Positions 39,301 to 52,679 of a stretch of DNA of 64,000 bases are shown here, in pieces. The position numbers and the translations under genes are program-made. Every line of letters begins with the position of its first letter. Position 1 is the stretch's first letter. Source of the DNA: Rhizophagus clarus (lineage: Eukaryota > Glomeromycota > Glomeromycetes > Glomerales > Glomeraceae); the NCBI GenBank assembly GCA_015698045.1, contig BLAL01000228.1:1105001-1169000 (forward strand). The letters run 5' to 3'. Below the pieces are notes generated by a model, which was not told the DNA's origin, ran no database searches, and was given only the letters and a program-made list of their open reading frames with translations.

Positions 39301-39704
39301 TTTTATGAGAAGTATTGGTCGAGAAATTTTTGTCCTTCGTACTAATAATACTTAAATAAAAAATATTTTTTGTGGAATAAAAAAAAAAAAATAATGAAAA
39401 TCCGGGAGAACGTATGGCAGGTGTGGAATACAGCAGAAGTATGACAAGATTATGGATTATAACATGTGTGATGATCATCATCCATCATGCATTATAACAA
39501 CTGCTGGTCCCTGCATACATCTCCTAATAAAACACAAAATGTGTTTTTAACGGATACTATTTTTTATAGAAAATCATCTGTCGTACACATTTATTAAAAT
39601 GAAACCATGTCAAACTTTATATTAAATTAAACAAATATTCATCCCTTCCGAATACATTCCCAAATAATAGGAATACAAAATTTATCCCTTTTTTTTTTTT
39701 AACG
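36390..39704. other. 3.3-kb gene-free divergent spacer
   Basis: Lies between the isomerase start (-) and RBR ligase start (+). AT-rich throughout, with CT-rich pyrimidine tracts near 38740-38825. Short frames such as 37176-37358 and 39281-39481 show no domain. No tRNA or repeat was recognised. Confidence 0.5.
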
Positions 39705-40611
39705 ATGGATGAAGAATGTCAAATCTGTTTTGAACTCCTACCAAGGCAGCTATTCTTACAAATAACTGCAAATTGTAATCATGAATTAGATGTTTGTGAA
39801 ACATGTGTTGATAAACATATTCAAGCTCAGTTAGAAAGAAAGGGTGATGTAGAAATTTATTGTCCATCTTCTGGCTGTAAAAAAGAAATGCAACATAGGG
39901 ATGTGAAAAGGATCGCCAGTAAACAAGTATTTGAAAGATATGATACTTTAATGCTTCGTCAAACGTTAAGCAAATTACCAGAATTTAGATGGTGTAAAAA
40001 TTCTAGATGTGGTTCTGGTCAAATTAATTTTGAAGAAGGTACTAATAATTTATTTTTTGAATCTATTATTTTAAAATAAATTTGAATTTATTTTTTTAAA
40101 AAAAATTTAATGATAAATTTGATTTTTTTTTTTTTTAAAAAAAAAAAAAATTAATGATAAATTTGGATTTATTTTTTTTAAAAAAAAAAATTAATTAAAA
40201 AACTTATAATATTAGAAAACGCACCTATAATGACATGTGAAGCTTGTGGTCAAAAATCTTGTTATACTCATGATGTCCCTTGGCATAAAGGATTAACTTG
40301 TAGTGAATATGATATTAAAAGACTAGGTGAAGATGAAGCTACTCAAGATTTACTAGAAAGAGAAACTAAACCATGTCCCAGATGTGGAGTAAGGATTACC
40401 AAAGATGGAGGATGTCACCATATGACTTGTAGAGTTAATACTTGTAAATATGAATTCTGTTGGTTGTAAGTATTAACAAAACATATGTTGTTTTACGATA
40501 AAAAATTTTTAATTATTAATTTATTAAAATTATAGGTGTCTCGCTGATTATAACGAGATTAGGAGAAACGGAAATACATCTCACAGGAGGACTTGTCAAT
40601 TGTATGCATAA
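39705..40611 (+). CDS. RBR-type E3 ubiquitin ligase (219 aa, 3 exons)
   Basis: Exons are 39705-40038, 40216-40465 and 40536-40611. RBR ligases take ubiquitin from an E2 onto their own RING2 cysteine and then to substrate. RING1 begins at once (CQICFELLP, C5/C8; CNHELDVCETCVDKH; EIYCPSSGC). The IBR follows (WCKNSRCGSGQ..TCEACGQKSCYTH), then a helix, then RING2 PCPRCGVRITKDGGCHHMTC with C178 at the catalytic position, and YEFCWLCLADY. The order is complete and compact, with no extra N- or C-terminal domain, unlike most characterised RBRs. Intron 1 is 177 bp of near-pure A/T with long homopolymers. The substrate is unknown. The model ends in NTSHRRTCQLYA, where a RING2 His/Cys pair could complete the last zinc site. 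Confidence 0.93.
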
Positions 40612-40679
40612 AATATTCGTGACAAATTTAATTAAAGTTATGTAATAGGAGGTTAATAAATTTGAAATAATAATAAAGT

Positions 40680-40845
40680 TAATAGTTTTAATAATAAACT
40701 TATTAATTGAATTTAATAATAAACTTATTAGTAATGAATTTAATAATAAACTACTTCTTAATAATGAATTTAATAATAAACTACTTATTAATGATGAATT
40801 TAATAAAACTTATTGATAATGAATTTAATAATAAACTTATTAATA
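40680..40845. repeat. AT-rich tandem repeat, about 6 units
   Basis: The unit AATTTAATAATAAACTTATT followed by A(A/G)TAATG recurs about six times with small length changes, just downstream of the RBR gene stop. Confidence 0.75.
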
Positions 40846-41711
40846 AATATTTACAAACACTTAATAATTATTTATTATAACTCTAACGAAATCATTGGAA
40901 GTGTATCAGGAACCATCGATTATAAGTTTTTTTATGAATTTATATTGTTACCATAAATACGTTATTTGATCTTGGTTAATTACTAATTTACTTAATTTAC
41001 CCGAATAAAATATTTGTTATTTGTTTATTAATTGACGGTTGTTTGGTAAAATGCCAATCAAATGTAAATTATTTATGTCACATACTACGTGACATGAGTG
41101 TTAATTCTGCCTGCGACCGATTCATCTTTAGAGCCAACATTAAAGTATAATTTCCGGCAAAACTTAAGATTTACAATTTGTCACACTAAGGATGATAAAA
41201 AATGATAATCGATCTTACAGATTGATGCAATATGTGATTACGATGCTTTTTGAAATAATTGAAAAATTTACAATGTAAAAGTAACTAAATTTGGAATGTT
41301 TTATAACAAAACATATGCAAACCATGTGCGACAAGTATATAATAATGCAGAATAAATCGTAAAATTTTTCTCATTATAACCGTTTATATTTTAAACCTAT
41401 TGACCTATTGCATTAGTTTAGGTAATATAAATTATTGTTAGGAGATAAATTATGAGGTAATTAGTGATTAATAATTACTAATTCAATTCTTAATTTGGGA
41501 AAAACGTGAGTTTTTCCGTTATTTTTATTTATTTTATTTATTCAGATCTGCTATGATTAACAATTAAAAATTAAAAATAATTGCAGTGTTAGAAACCAAT
41601 TAAAAAACTGTCAAACAATAGAGACGAAGAATAATAATGTAAAACGTGGCGCAAAAACGCATATATTTGAAATTGAAAAAAAAAATATTTATATTTATAT
41701 TTATATTTATA

Positions 41712-41743
<32 letters not shown>

Positions 41744-44700
41744 AAATAAATAAAAATAAAAATAAAAATAAAATAAATCTCTGATAATGATTGTTTGTTT
41801 GTTTGTGAATAATAATGACTATAATAATTTTGTTATAATGTCAAATGAAATTCACCAATTCATTAAAAGAGGTAAATTATTTTTAATTCGAGAATTCCTT
41901 TCCTTTCGTAAAAAAAAAAAGGGCTAAAAGGATGCGCAGAGAGCGCAGCCACGAATCCATGATTATCAACATAGTACAAAGGATGTGCGCAGAAAAAAAC
42001 CAAATTTGATATGAAAATCTATTAACAATGGGAGTTATAGTATAATTCTTTTTGTAAGGATTTAATATGGTTAATTATTAATTATTTAACCAACCAGGAT
42101 TATTTAATTTTTCTTTTTTTGTACATTTGTTTTGGTCACGCTATTGTCAGGCCACATAATACAAACCAATAAATTCAAATAATTAAACTATATAATTGGA
42201 CAAGTCGTTAAACGTTGGGCGTAGAAACAAAACGAATAAGTGTACATTCAAAAAGACGAAATTTTATTATATTTGACGCCATATTACCTTAATCAATTGT
42301 TTTTTTTATATTTATATAATATGGAAAAAATATAAAGATTCCGGAAATTCCAAAATTTCTTAAATTAGACAAACGTTCCCAATTATTCAGTTTAGGAATC
42401 TCATAGACAATATAGAAAGAACAAATAATATTTGAATATTCAATGTTTTATTTTGTGCCATTATTTGTTATTTATTTTAGCTTGAAATAATTAATTCAAA
42501 TTCGGAAAAAAGTAGGGACTTACATAATGTATCATTGATTGTACAGGAAAATTTAAGTTTTATAGAATTTACATTTCACGAAAATTCTCAAATGTAAGAA
42601 TTTTTTAACGGTCTATGGATTCATTGTAAAAAAAATTATCGTATTACAATCAAAAATCCATTTTTAAAAATTTATAAAATTTTTCAAATTTTTTTTTTTT
42701 TTTTTTTTTTCAGGCAAAAATTTCTCAAAAAAAAAAATAAAATAATACAATGGTAAATGAGTAGACTAAATTACATAATTAAAATAACGTAATCATGTAA
42801 CTTCTAGTACGACCGATGACATTTTAATTTTAATCTATAGATCACTTATGAAACCTTGCGATTGGATCTGCACAAATTTCCATAATATGAATTTTGGCGC
42901 CAAAAAAAATAACTTTTTTCCACGATTTCCTTTTTTAGAATACTGAAGAAAAAATATTTATTCCGAACCGAGAAAAACACGAAATGATCATGTCAAAGTT
43001 AGAAATGAATTACATCAAATTTATAATAATTTGTTTTTTTTTCGAGTTTTTCCGCTATTTTATTTTATATTATATAAATTATAATATAAAAAAGAATAAT
43101 GAATGAAATTAACTATTGTTCATTTCTTTATTGTTTTGAACGATAATGATGTGCGTTTTCCTTTTTATCCAATAACATTCATTTTACGGGCATGATATAT
43201 TTCTAATGGGCATTTTTGTTTTGTTGGGGCTTAACCCCTTAATGTATCAGATTGGGGCGTTTAACTTAAATGAAATTCTCTATTTGTCATTAAAGGTGGG
43301 ACGAACCCGTTAAAAAATTTTTATTTGTTACCGAGTATATTTAAACGGTAACGCATCAAATATTTATGCGTCAATGTTTTTTTTTTATATTTGTTAAATG
43401 AAGAAAATTATAAAAATTGATTGACGGTATAAAACGGAAAAATATGATTGTAGACAAAACATCGATGAGTAGTTATTTAATCAAATCGGTATTTGTATTT
43501 TTTTGTCCTTTGTGTACCTTTTGCCCCGCCTGATCACAACAACGAGAAAAGAAAAGAAAAAAAAAAATAATGAACACAAAATAATAATACATATAAATTT
43601 GCGCCCAATACACAAACAAACAACAATGTATCGGATGATTAAATTATTGTGAGGCGCAGTAAAATAAAATTACGGACTTTACCATATTTGGATTGGCGTT
43701 ATTTACGTTATTTTATTTAATACGACATTGTATTTTAAATTCATGTCGCCCATCCAAATCATGACATTTATAATGTTTGCCACGTTTAAAGCATTCAATG
43801 TGATTATTAATAAATAAGGGGTTAAAAAAGTGCGTTATCAGAAAAGAAAAAATTTTTTTTTTTTCATAATAGATTTTTTGCATTATTATTTACAATTTCT
43901 TTTTATTGCCCCCCCCAATTGAGTACTAAATGTTTAACCGGTATTAATAGCATTATTGTTTGTTTATTCTGATATCCCATTATTACATTTTAATTCATGT
44001 ATCGCGGAAATGACGGAATCAAAGAAAAAAAAAAAAGAAAAATACGGATGAATTTTTTTCTGTTAATTCAATCTTCAAAATATTTAGATGAAAAAAAAAA
44101 AAAAAAAAATTTATACATAACTTTGCATTCTTTTGCAGGTTTTCATTTAACCTTTTTTTTTTTTTTTTTTTTAATAATAATAATATCAGATATATAATAC
44201 CCTTTGTTATCAGATCTAATTTAAACCGGTCTTCTGATACAATCGATGACATGTTGTGCTTGTTGTACGACCCATATCGTCAATTTTTGGTTAAAGTTTA
44301 ATATTAGTCCGACACTGGTACTACCAGGACCCAGGAAAAATTTAAAACTTTAAACTTGTATACAAGATATCTTGGGAAATATAAGATTTTCCCCACCAGA
44401 AAAGTATTTAGTTTTTGAAAGTTTTGGCGCAGTTACGACTTTCCATCTTTGGAAATTATTTTGATCACAATGGAATGGGGAACCATGATACACATGGTAA
44501 ATATTGGTAAAATTTTGAAATATACAAACAAATTGTCTTACCGATTATTTGCCAATGTCTGGTGCCAATTAAGTTACACTACTTTTATTTTACTATCCTA
44601 TTTTAATTTTGACTTATTTTGTCAGTCTTATTTATGTGAGTGACTCTTAAGCAAACTTGGATTTTTGTTCAAAGTTCTTTTTTTTCATAATTAACCCTAT

Positions 44701-45071
44701 TATTATTACGTTGTTTACTGGTTTCCTTCACTCCTTCACCAGTTTTGGGTACCTTTTTTTTTCCAATCTGTTTTATACCTCTCGGTCGAAACCCTCTAAA
44801 GGAGTTTTGCCGGTACAACTAAATATATTTATTTTATATATATATATATATATAATAATAATAATTTTTCTGTCACACTTTTTTTTTTAAATAGAAAAAA
44901 AAAAAGATTTAACATTTAGATTTTTTTCTAGTTTATTTATTTATTTATTTATTATTTTTTTTTAATTTTTTTTTATTTTTATCTTTATTCTTATTTTATT
45001 TTTAATTTTTGGTTTTTTCTTTTTCTTTTTTTTTTTTTATTTTTATATTTTATTTTTAGAACTTCATCTTA
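40846..45071. other. 4.2-kb gene-free region upstream of the Zn2Cys6 factor
   Basis: No gene seen. It is unusually rich in homopolymers, (TA)n near 41710, a poly-C run near 43910, and (TTTA)n near 44935, with pyrimidine-rich sequence up to the next start codon. Short frames at 43997-44252 and 44449-44890 are homopolymer-driven and carry no domain. This could be a long promoter and leader of the downstream regulator. Confidence 0.5.
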
Positions 45072-46261
45072 ATGAATAGGTCCAAAGTGACCGTGGCATG
45101 CAAGGCATGTCAGAAAAAAAAAGTAAAATGCACAGGGATTTCTCCATGCCCTAACTGTTTAAGGGCCGGTCAACGATGTGAATTCACTGGGACAGCTAAG
45201 AAAAGAGGCCCGAGAAATGGAAATGTCGAAGTGATCAAGAGCCCTGCTCGTAGAATAGAAAATGTTTTGCAGGAAAATCCAAATCTTCGAGGTCAGATTG
45301 AACAAATGCTTGCTCATGGTAATAATCATCCCTCTGTTCATTCTGCTAGACCTCATCCAGTCATACCTGCTAATGCTCCGATTGTTATTATTGATGATGA
45401 TACCGGGGTTACCACTAATGCTTCTCAATCACATGGTATCCCACGTTTCGAACAACAATATAATCATAGTTAGTATAAAATATATATTATTATATTATGT
45501 ATTTATTTATTTTATATTTATTTACTTATTTATTTTTTATTTTTTATTTTTTTTCTTTTTTGATTCTTTTTTCTTTCTTTTGTCTTTCGTGATAAAATCT
45601 AGATAGAGATATAGAACCACAACAATCACCCATTTTACGGAAACCTATCCCTGTATACCCCATGACTATTTATAGAAGTCACGTGCCAACTAAAGGATCT
45701 GATATGGATTCTCCTAATACATCGTTAAATAAAAGTTCAATTTCATTACCTCCAATTACCGAATTAGAACCATTTTCCAAAAGTGGTTATGTTCCTACTT
45801 CAAATAACCGTATGATTTTACCAACTCCTAATCGATTTCCCAGAAAAAACTTATCAATGCCAATTGTTAACGCATCTTCAGGGCTTGAAGTTTTACTTCC
45901 TCCTGCCCCTGACATAGAAAACCCACTTGATTCCGTCAAAATGTTAGTGGATAATCAACATCCTATTAAATTACCTCCTATAAACCTTGCGGCTCATACG
46001 AATCATGCGGCTCATGATAAACATTCAACTTTCGCTTTATCATTACCTTCTCCACCATCGACACAGTCTTTTGTATCCCCAAAACAAAACGACTATTATA
46101 ACAATATGCCGTTTAGAAAACATAAAGAACATTATTACAACAATCCACCAACTCCGACTGATTCGTCTCCCCCTTCTTCACCTCGTAACGCTTTAAATTC
46201 GGATAAAGCTAATTCTCTTTTATCACGTCCAGTTACGTGGGAAAAGACTGCTTATTATTGA
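45072..46261 (+). CDS. Zn2Cys6 (fungal binuclear cluster) transcription factor (351 aa, 2 exons)
   Basis: Exons are 45072-45468 and 45603-46261. The DNA-binding cluster is complete near the N-terminus: C10, C13, C20, C26, C29 and C36, with C-x2-C-x6-C-x5-C-x2-C-x6-C spacing, two cysteines per repeat plus a basic loop (QKKKVK). These proteins bind GC-rich half sites, often CGG, as monomers or dimers. A basic stretch (KKRGPRNGN) follows and may help nuclear import. The rest is low in predicted structure: Ser/Pro/Asn-rich with LPPITELE, TPTDSSPPSSPRN and a conserved-looking RPVTWEKTAYY end. No middle-homology (fungal_trans) domain was seen, so it is shorter than the classic Gal4 class. Targets are unknown. 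A long gene-free region lies upstream. Confidence 0.93.
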
Positions 46262-46692
46262 TTTTTATAAATTTTTATCAACACAAAAGGACCGAACATA
46301 ATATAAATCGACTCTCGTATAATTTCGTTTCGTTAAATTACGTATTTTAATTATTTTGATATACTAAATTACTATATTCTCTTCGTATATTCTCTCCGTG
46401 ATATTATGATATCGAATTATTATTTTTTTTTTAATGTTTCCCTCCCACACATATGATAAGTTTTTCGCAGATTTTTTTAGAAAAAAAAAAAATTTAAAAA
46501 GTATGTATATAATAATATTAGAAATTTCCCAAATAATCATTAATTATGCTTCATAAAAAAAAAAAAAAATTAATATAGTTTTAATTAAGTATTTACAAAA
46601 TTTTATTTCCCATTAGATATTAATTATGAATTTTATTTATTTATTTAAGTATCGTATCAAAAAGCTTTTTATATTTAATTCTTAATTTTTCT

Positions 46693-46735
<43 letters not shown>

Positions 46736-47641
46736 AAAGAAAAAATTGTATTGTAAATATCTCGGATGTATATCGGTAATATATGTGTATAAATATTAGT
46801 TTGGGAAATTAGAGGAGAGGGAACGGGAAAATCGTCTCACTTTTAGAAAACTAATGGCACAAAATTTTCGTTTTTCATTTTATTTTAAAAACAAATGATG
46901 ATACGCTTTTTTTTTAAGAATTGGATTTGTTTTTTTATTTATATATATTTTTTTAATTATACAAAATATTATACGGATTTTAATTTATGATAATAATTTT
47001 ATTATTAAAGAAAAAAAAAAAAAAAAAAAGAAAAAAAGGAAAAAAAAAAAGATCGTATATACAAGTATACAAGACAATTCAAAACCAATTTGTTGTTTTT
47101 TTTTTATCGAAAGTGATTATTTAAATTGTGATAATAATTTTTTTTATAATGACCTTAAAATTATTGTAAAGAGTTTCGTAAGAACTTACGATGATAAAAT
47201 GATAAGTGATAAGTGATAAAGTATTTTGACAAATGTGTTTATAATTTAAATAATGATCACATATATATATATATATATCACTTTCGTACATTTTGTATGT
47301 GCATTACAGTACAGTACAGATTACAGATTGCTTGTACAGTTGTATGATCGTTTGGATCGAAATTATTAGAAATTTGATCATTATTTCATCCTATAAAAAG
47401 TATAATTGTATTATTGTTCTTCAAAACTAATCATTATCAGATGATCTTTCCTGATTTACTCAAAATCAAATCTATAGAGATTATTTTCGATCGTTTCACG
47501 TGATATTACATCATTTACCAGTTCCATAAAAAAAAATAATTTTCCTCACTGATCCACTTTACATTCTTTTGTAATTATTTTATTTTTCGAATAGAATTAG
47601 AAATATTAATATTAATTGGTTTTATTTTAAAATAAAAAAAA
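46262..47641. other. Intergenic with a 40-base poly-A run
   Basis: Between the zinc-cluster gene and TSC1. A pure 40-A run is at 46694-46733, a mixed poly-A patch at about 47010-47051, and (AT)n near 47264. No gene was recognised. Confidence 0.7.
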
Positions 47642-50600
47642 ATGGGAACATTAAAAGACATTTTAAAAAATATTTCAACCGTCGTTAACTCATCAAATGC
47701 GGATGTTCAACCTATAATAGATTCGATTGAAAATTTTATAACAACACAAGAATCTAACGTCGAACAACAAAAGGCTGATAAAATTAAAAAAATTTCTTCA
47801 GAATTACATCAATTATATAATACGATAAAAGACTTTCCAAATAAATTTTGTAGTTTTCTAAGATGTTTAAGAGCTTTATTACCTATATTAGGTCCCGATA
47901 TTATCATAACTGATTGGTGGAATAGTGTATTAATTCATGTATTACATTCTCCTTTACAACCAAAGGATATTGTTGAACAAGTAAAAGGTTTAGTTAAAGA
48001 CGTATTAACATGTGATACTGATAAGGTTATGGAATTTAGAAAGGAATTACTCGTTTTATATTTAAAAGAATCCAGTATGGTAGGAGTAGCTGCTGGAGGT
48101 GATGATGGAATAGTTGGAGAACAGACTCAAGCATTTTGGTGTCGAAATTTAGATAGTGTATTGAGGGAATTTGGTGCTGTTGAAACAAAGGTAATATAGA
48201 ATAAATTTAGTATATAATAATTATTTTTTAATTAATTTTTTTTTTTTTAATCAGATTTTTTTTTTTTTATGTTAGGAATTTTTTATTTTATTAAATTCAT
48301 ATTTTATTCAAAGTACTTATAGGCTACAAGTCTTAACGTTATTTGGCGAATTTATAAGAAAGCAGGTTTATATATTGTTTATTATTGTAATATTTTTTTA
48401 CAGCTATTTTCGTAATTTAATTCTTTGGTTAATCTTTTATTTTTTTTTTCCAGAATTTACATATTCATCAAATATTAGAGACTCCACTCCTTGATTCTTT
48501 ATTAACCTCACTTCAGGTACTGTTCTATTTAATTTTTTTTTTTGATATTTTAGTTGATTTTAATAATTTATTAATTTATTAATTTTTGAATTTTTTAAAA
48601 ATTACAGCATGACACATCCACAACTTTGATTTCTCTTTCGCTTACAACATTAATTATGTTATTGCCTCATATATGTATATCTGTTACTACTTATCTTCCT
48701 AGATTGTATGTTATATTTATCAGGATTATATGTTGGGATAAACATATTTCGAGACCCGATGATTTTTGTGATGAAATTGTGGGAAATAATGATGATGATG
48801 ATGATGATGATCAAAAAACTCCAGAAACGTCGAATATTGTAGAGTGGAATAAATATGGTATGCTTTAATTTACGTTTATAGGAGTGGTGTATAGAAGTTC
48901 TACCTTTTGATTTGGAATTTTTTATTAAATATCTTTTGAATAAAAAAAAAAAATATATATATATATATTTTTATATAGATTCGACTTTTGATAATGCACC
49001 ATCAAGTCCACCAAGTTGTAAACATCTTTTTACATTTTTATATGGAATGTTTCCGTGTAATACTGTGAAATTTTTAAAAGATCCTTCCGGCTGGCTTAAA
49101 GAGATGAATAATGTTCCTGTAATTGAAAAAATTGATGATGATATTATAAGAGCGAGAAGTTTGGTAATTAAAAATAAAGTTATTAAACTTGATTTTTTTT
49201 TTAAAAAATAATTTTTTTTTTTATTATAGCCATTATTACGAAGTCATACACTTCATCCAAATCTTATAATGAGTAATGCAGAGAAAGAACTTTCAGATAC
49301 GTCAAGATGGATGAAACTTGAACCTGCTGATGTAGTTGCTGAATGCGTTAGTTACGATATGGAAAACGCTTCTCCTAATCCAAATGAGTTGGAAAACCTA
49401 ACTAAAATAGTGTTGGAAGAAGCAGATACTAAAGTAGCTAAAACTCAAAGAGTGAGACGTCCTTCACAAGCAATTTCTATACATGAAATTATGGAGGTTC
49501 ATCAGGCTCTTAAAAGTGGTGCTGATATCGTCGTAGGTGACGATCCTTGGGTAAGTGGATGTTATACCTAAAAAAAAAAAAGGAATGTATTTTTTTTTTA
49601 GTAATCCTTGTAATAATTTTAATTTTAAAATATTTTAGGCGTCTAGGATAATATCATATTCTAATTCTCTCACTGTTAATAATCCTACTTCACCACCCGA
49701 AAATGAATCACCACCGACTGAAAACGTACAAGCGAGCGTGGCATATTTACAACGTGAAATTATGCTTTTGAGGAACGAATTAAATTTTGAACTTTATCTT
49801 AAACAACAACATCTTCAACATATTGGTAGATTACATCGTGACCATATATTAGATAGTACAGTTGAAGCTGAAAGACAAAATTTATATAATACATGTAGGA
49901 TATTAAAATCACAATTATCACAAACTCAAGCCGCATTTGACAGGCAAAGAATTGAAACTGCTAATGCAAAAAAGATACATGTTCAATGGGAAAATGAATT
50001 AAATAATAAATTGAAACAGTATAGAAATGAGAAAAAAGAATGGAAGAGTATTTTAGATAAAGTAGAACAAGAGTTAAAAGAATCTAAGGTAAAGAAAAAT
50101 TTTTAACGTTTTTGAAATATATTTGTAAGTTTTTTTGAATTATTTTAAATTAATTATTTCTTTTTTAGCTTATAATAGACGCGCAAAACAAACAGATCGA
50201 GGTGACAAGTGCGAAGTAAGTAATAATGTATTGTATATAATTACAACAAGTGTTGACTATAATATTTTATTTTCAGATGTTTCTCACTTGAGAATCAAAT
50301 CAAATTACATGAACCCCAACTTCAAAAATTAGCAGAATACGAACATACCATTGATCAGTTGACAAAACAACTTATGTTATGGTAAAATAAAGAAGAAATT
50401 AATTTCATAATATATTTTTTTTTTAATTAATGATCTTCAATAGTATATTTCTTTTATTAAAGGGAAGCTGATACGAAAAAATTTCAAGAACAAAAACAAT
50501 TAATGGAAACTTTAGTAGGGAAATGGCATAAAATGGAAATGATGTTGAGATCTAGCGAACAAGAGATTCAACAATTAAGATCCACCATTAGGTAAAGAAA

Positions 50601-51648
50601 ATTTTTTTTTTTTTTTTTTTTATTACTTCGTGAATTTATACCAGTTGACAAATATTAACTTTATTTTATTAGTTCGCAATCTTTTACTATTGATGATTTG
50701 AAAATTAAATTGGAGAATTCTACAAAAAATTTAGAACGACCTGAAAAAGCATTGGAAAAACAAGTATGATAATTTTCATTTAGATATGAAATATTCGTTA
50801 ATTCATAATTAATTTCTATTAATCGGAAATAATTTTAGATGATGATATGGTCATTTGAAAGAGAAAAGAGGGATAAAGAATACAAAAAGTTGGAAACTCA
50901 ATTTGATGAAGTAAAAAAACATAATGAAGAATTAGAGGTATTACTATCGATCTTGTACAATGTACATGTGTGCGTGTGATTTTTGTAAACTAAACATTTA
51001 AATATTTGTTATTAGTCACGTGTTATAGAGTTACTGGCTAAAATTGAATCACTCACTCCACCCAAGATTGAAAATAAAATAAATGATGAATTGAGCGACA
51101 AAGTGAGTGGGGAAGTTAGTGAAGAAGTGAATGAAGTAGTGGACGAAAAAGTGAGCGGAGAAGTTGGTGAAAAAGTGAGCGGAAAAGTGGGCGAAGTAGT
51201 GGGCGAAGTAGTTAGCGAAGAATTCAGCGAAAAAGTGAGCGAAGAAGTTGGTGAAGAAATTAGCGAAGCGAGCAAAATAGTTAGTGGAGAAGTGGACGAA
51301 AAAGTTAGCGAAGAAATGAGTGGAAAAGTTATTGAAGAAGTGAGCGAAAAAGTTAATGAAGAAGTGAGCGAAGAAGTGAGTGAAGAAGTGAGCGGAAAAG
51401 TGAGTGAAGAAGTGAGCGGAAAAATAAGTGAAGAAGTGAGCGGAAAAGTTAGTGAAGAAGTGAGCGGAAAAGTTAGTGAAGAAGTGAGCGGAAAAGTTAG
51501 TGAAGAAGTGAGCGGAAAAGTTAGTGAAGAAGTGAGCGGAAAAGTTATTGAAGAAGTGAAGGAAAAAGTGAGCGAAGAAGTTAGTGGAGAAGTGAGCGAA
51601 AAAGCGGGCGAAGAAGTAAGTGAAGAAGCGAGTGGAGAAGTGAAGTGA
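47642..51648 (+). CDS. TSC1: Hamartin (TSC1) with octapeptide-repeat tail (1003 aa, 13 exons)
   Basis: Exons are 47642-48190, 48276-48365, 48454-48516, 48608-48857, 48979-49163, 49230-49550, 49639-50088, 50169-50215, 50277-50381, 50463-50591, 50673-50763, 50839-50937 and 51016-51648. Hamartin scaffolds the TSC1-TSC2 complex, a GAP for Rheb that restrains TORC1. The N-terminal helical (HEAT-like) core ends in YLPRLYVIFIRIICWDKHIS and LFTFLYGMFPCNTVKFL. The hallmark HPNLIMSN..SRWMKLEPADVVAEC follows near 385-420. A long coiled coil spans about 515-790 (IGRLHRDHILDSTVEAERQN, then WENELNNKLKQYRNEKKEW). The last about 185 residues are a Glu/Val/Ser/Lys/Gly repeat based on VSEEVSGK that is not part of known hamartins. 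An acidic run (DDDDDDD) sits near 300. TSC1 exists in fission yeast but not baker's yeast. Confidence 0.93.
51091..51648 (+). repeat. Coding 24-bp minisatellite in the TSC1 tail
   Basis: The unit GTTAGTGAAGAAGTGAGCGG plus AAAA encodes VSEEVSGK. About 51385-51545 holds roughly seven near-identical units; the flanks hold diverged versions in multiples of 12 bp. The length keeps the frame throughout, so selection against frameshift is likely. Confidence 0.93.
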
Positions 51649-52640
51649 AAAAGTGAGCTAAGGATGAATGAATAGCTTAATATTTAATATTTTTTGCAAA
51701 TACATTATAAATTAATGATAATTCAAGTTGATAAATAACTTAGAGCAATTCTAATTTTAATCAGATATTATTATTATGTACAGTATATATTTTTTATGAA
51801 AATTTGAAGCATTTAATCTTTGAAAAATTGATGTTATTACGCGTAACCTTTGGTACTAAATGACAATGAATGTATTATCCATTATCAATTTTTGTGTATG
51901 TCTTAAAGAACTTCCTTAACGATGTAATTTAGTGAATTTACAATGCTAATATGAATATTTAAAATATTTTGGTACATAAAAGTAGGTAATTGCATTTTAA
52001 CATAACATCATAATGATCAATTTAAATGATGATATAAAGCAAATCATAATTTAATATTATACTTAATAATTAATATTATAAAAAATTTTCTTTTAAAACG
52101 ATTTATGATTTTACCAACCAAATCTTTTTATAATAAAATACGTTAAACTTATTTTAGGTTGGATATTTTTAGCCTCACCGAGGGCTTAAATCATTAATTG
52201 TAAATTCAAGGGATATGATAATAAGTAAAAAAATCCGAAAAATCCTACATGATTTTTTGGCCGGCATTATTGAACTTGGCCGAAATTAACAATGAAGAAT
52301 TGTTCACATGAAAATAGAAAGTAGAGAGTCTTTGGTAGATTTGAGTTAATCTCTAATTTTATTCATTTTAATTAATAAAGCTGATTAAAGAAACCGTTCA
52401 GTTTCTTTTAGTTCTTACTGTACTAGCTGAATATTCAGAAAGTGGTAAAGCTATAGTGAGGGAATGTAAAACAACGTGTTTTTTCAGATTTTGAACGGAT
52501 TTAGAAAATCCATAAAAAGGCATAGCAAATGTTTTATCAAAATGCGCGACTTGTTATAATTGACAAATATTAAAAGTATCAAATACGTATTTTGCCAGTT
52601 TTCTCCTTAATGTTTGTTTTTAAAATGTCAATGAAAAATT
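51649..52640. other. Intergenic, 3' of TSC1
   Basis: AT-rich with no gene recognised. Two TTGGCCG words lie 20 bp apart near 52257. Confidence 0.5.
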
Positions 52641-52679
52641 ATGGGTCCAGTATTGGGGTATCTATTTTTTTAGGGGTTC

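Noticed and set aside
43997-44252. Overlapping frames rich in Lys/Phe on both strands
   Set aside because: They are driven by poly-A and poly-T runs and carry no domain.
51012-51275. Minus-strand Ser/Thr/Pro-rich frame opposite the TSC1 tail
   Set aside because: It is the antisense reading of the coding minisatellite; repeat composition alone keeps it open.
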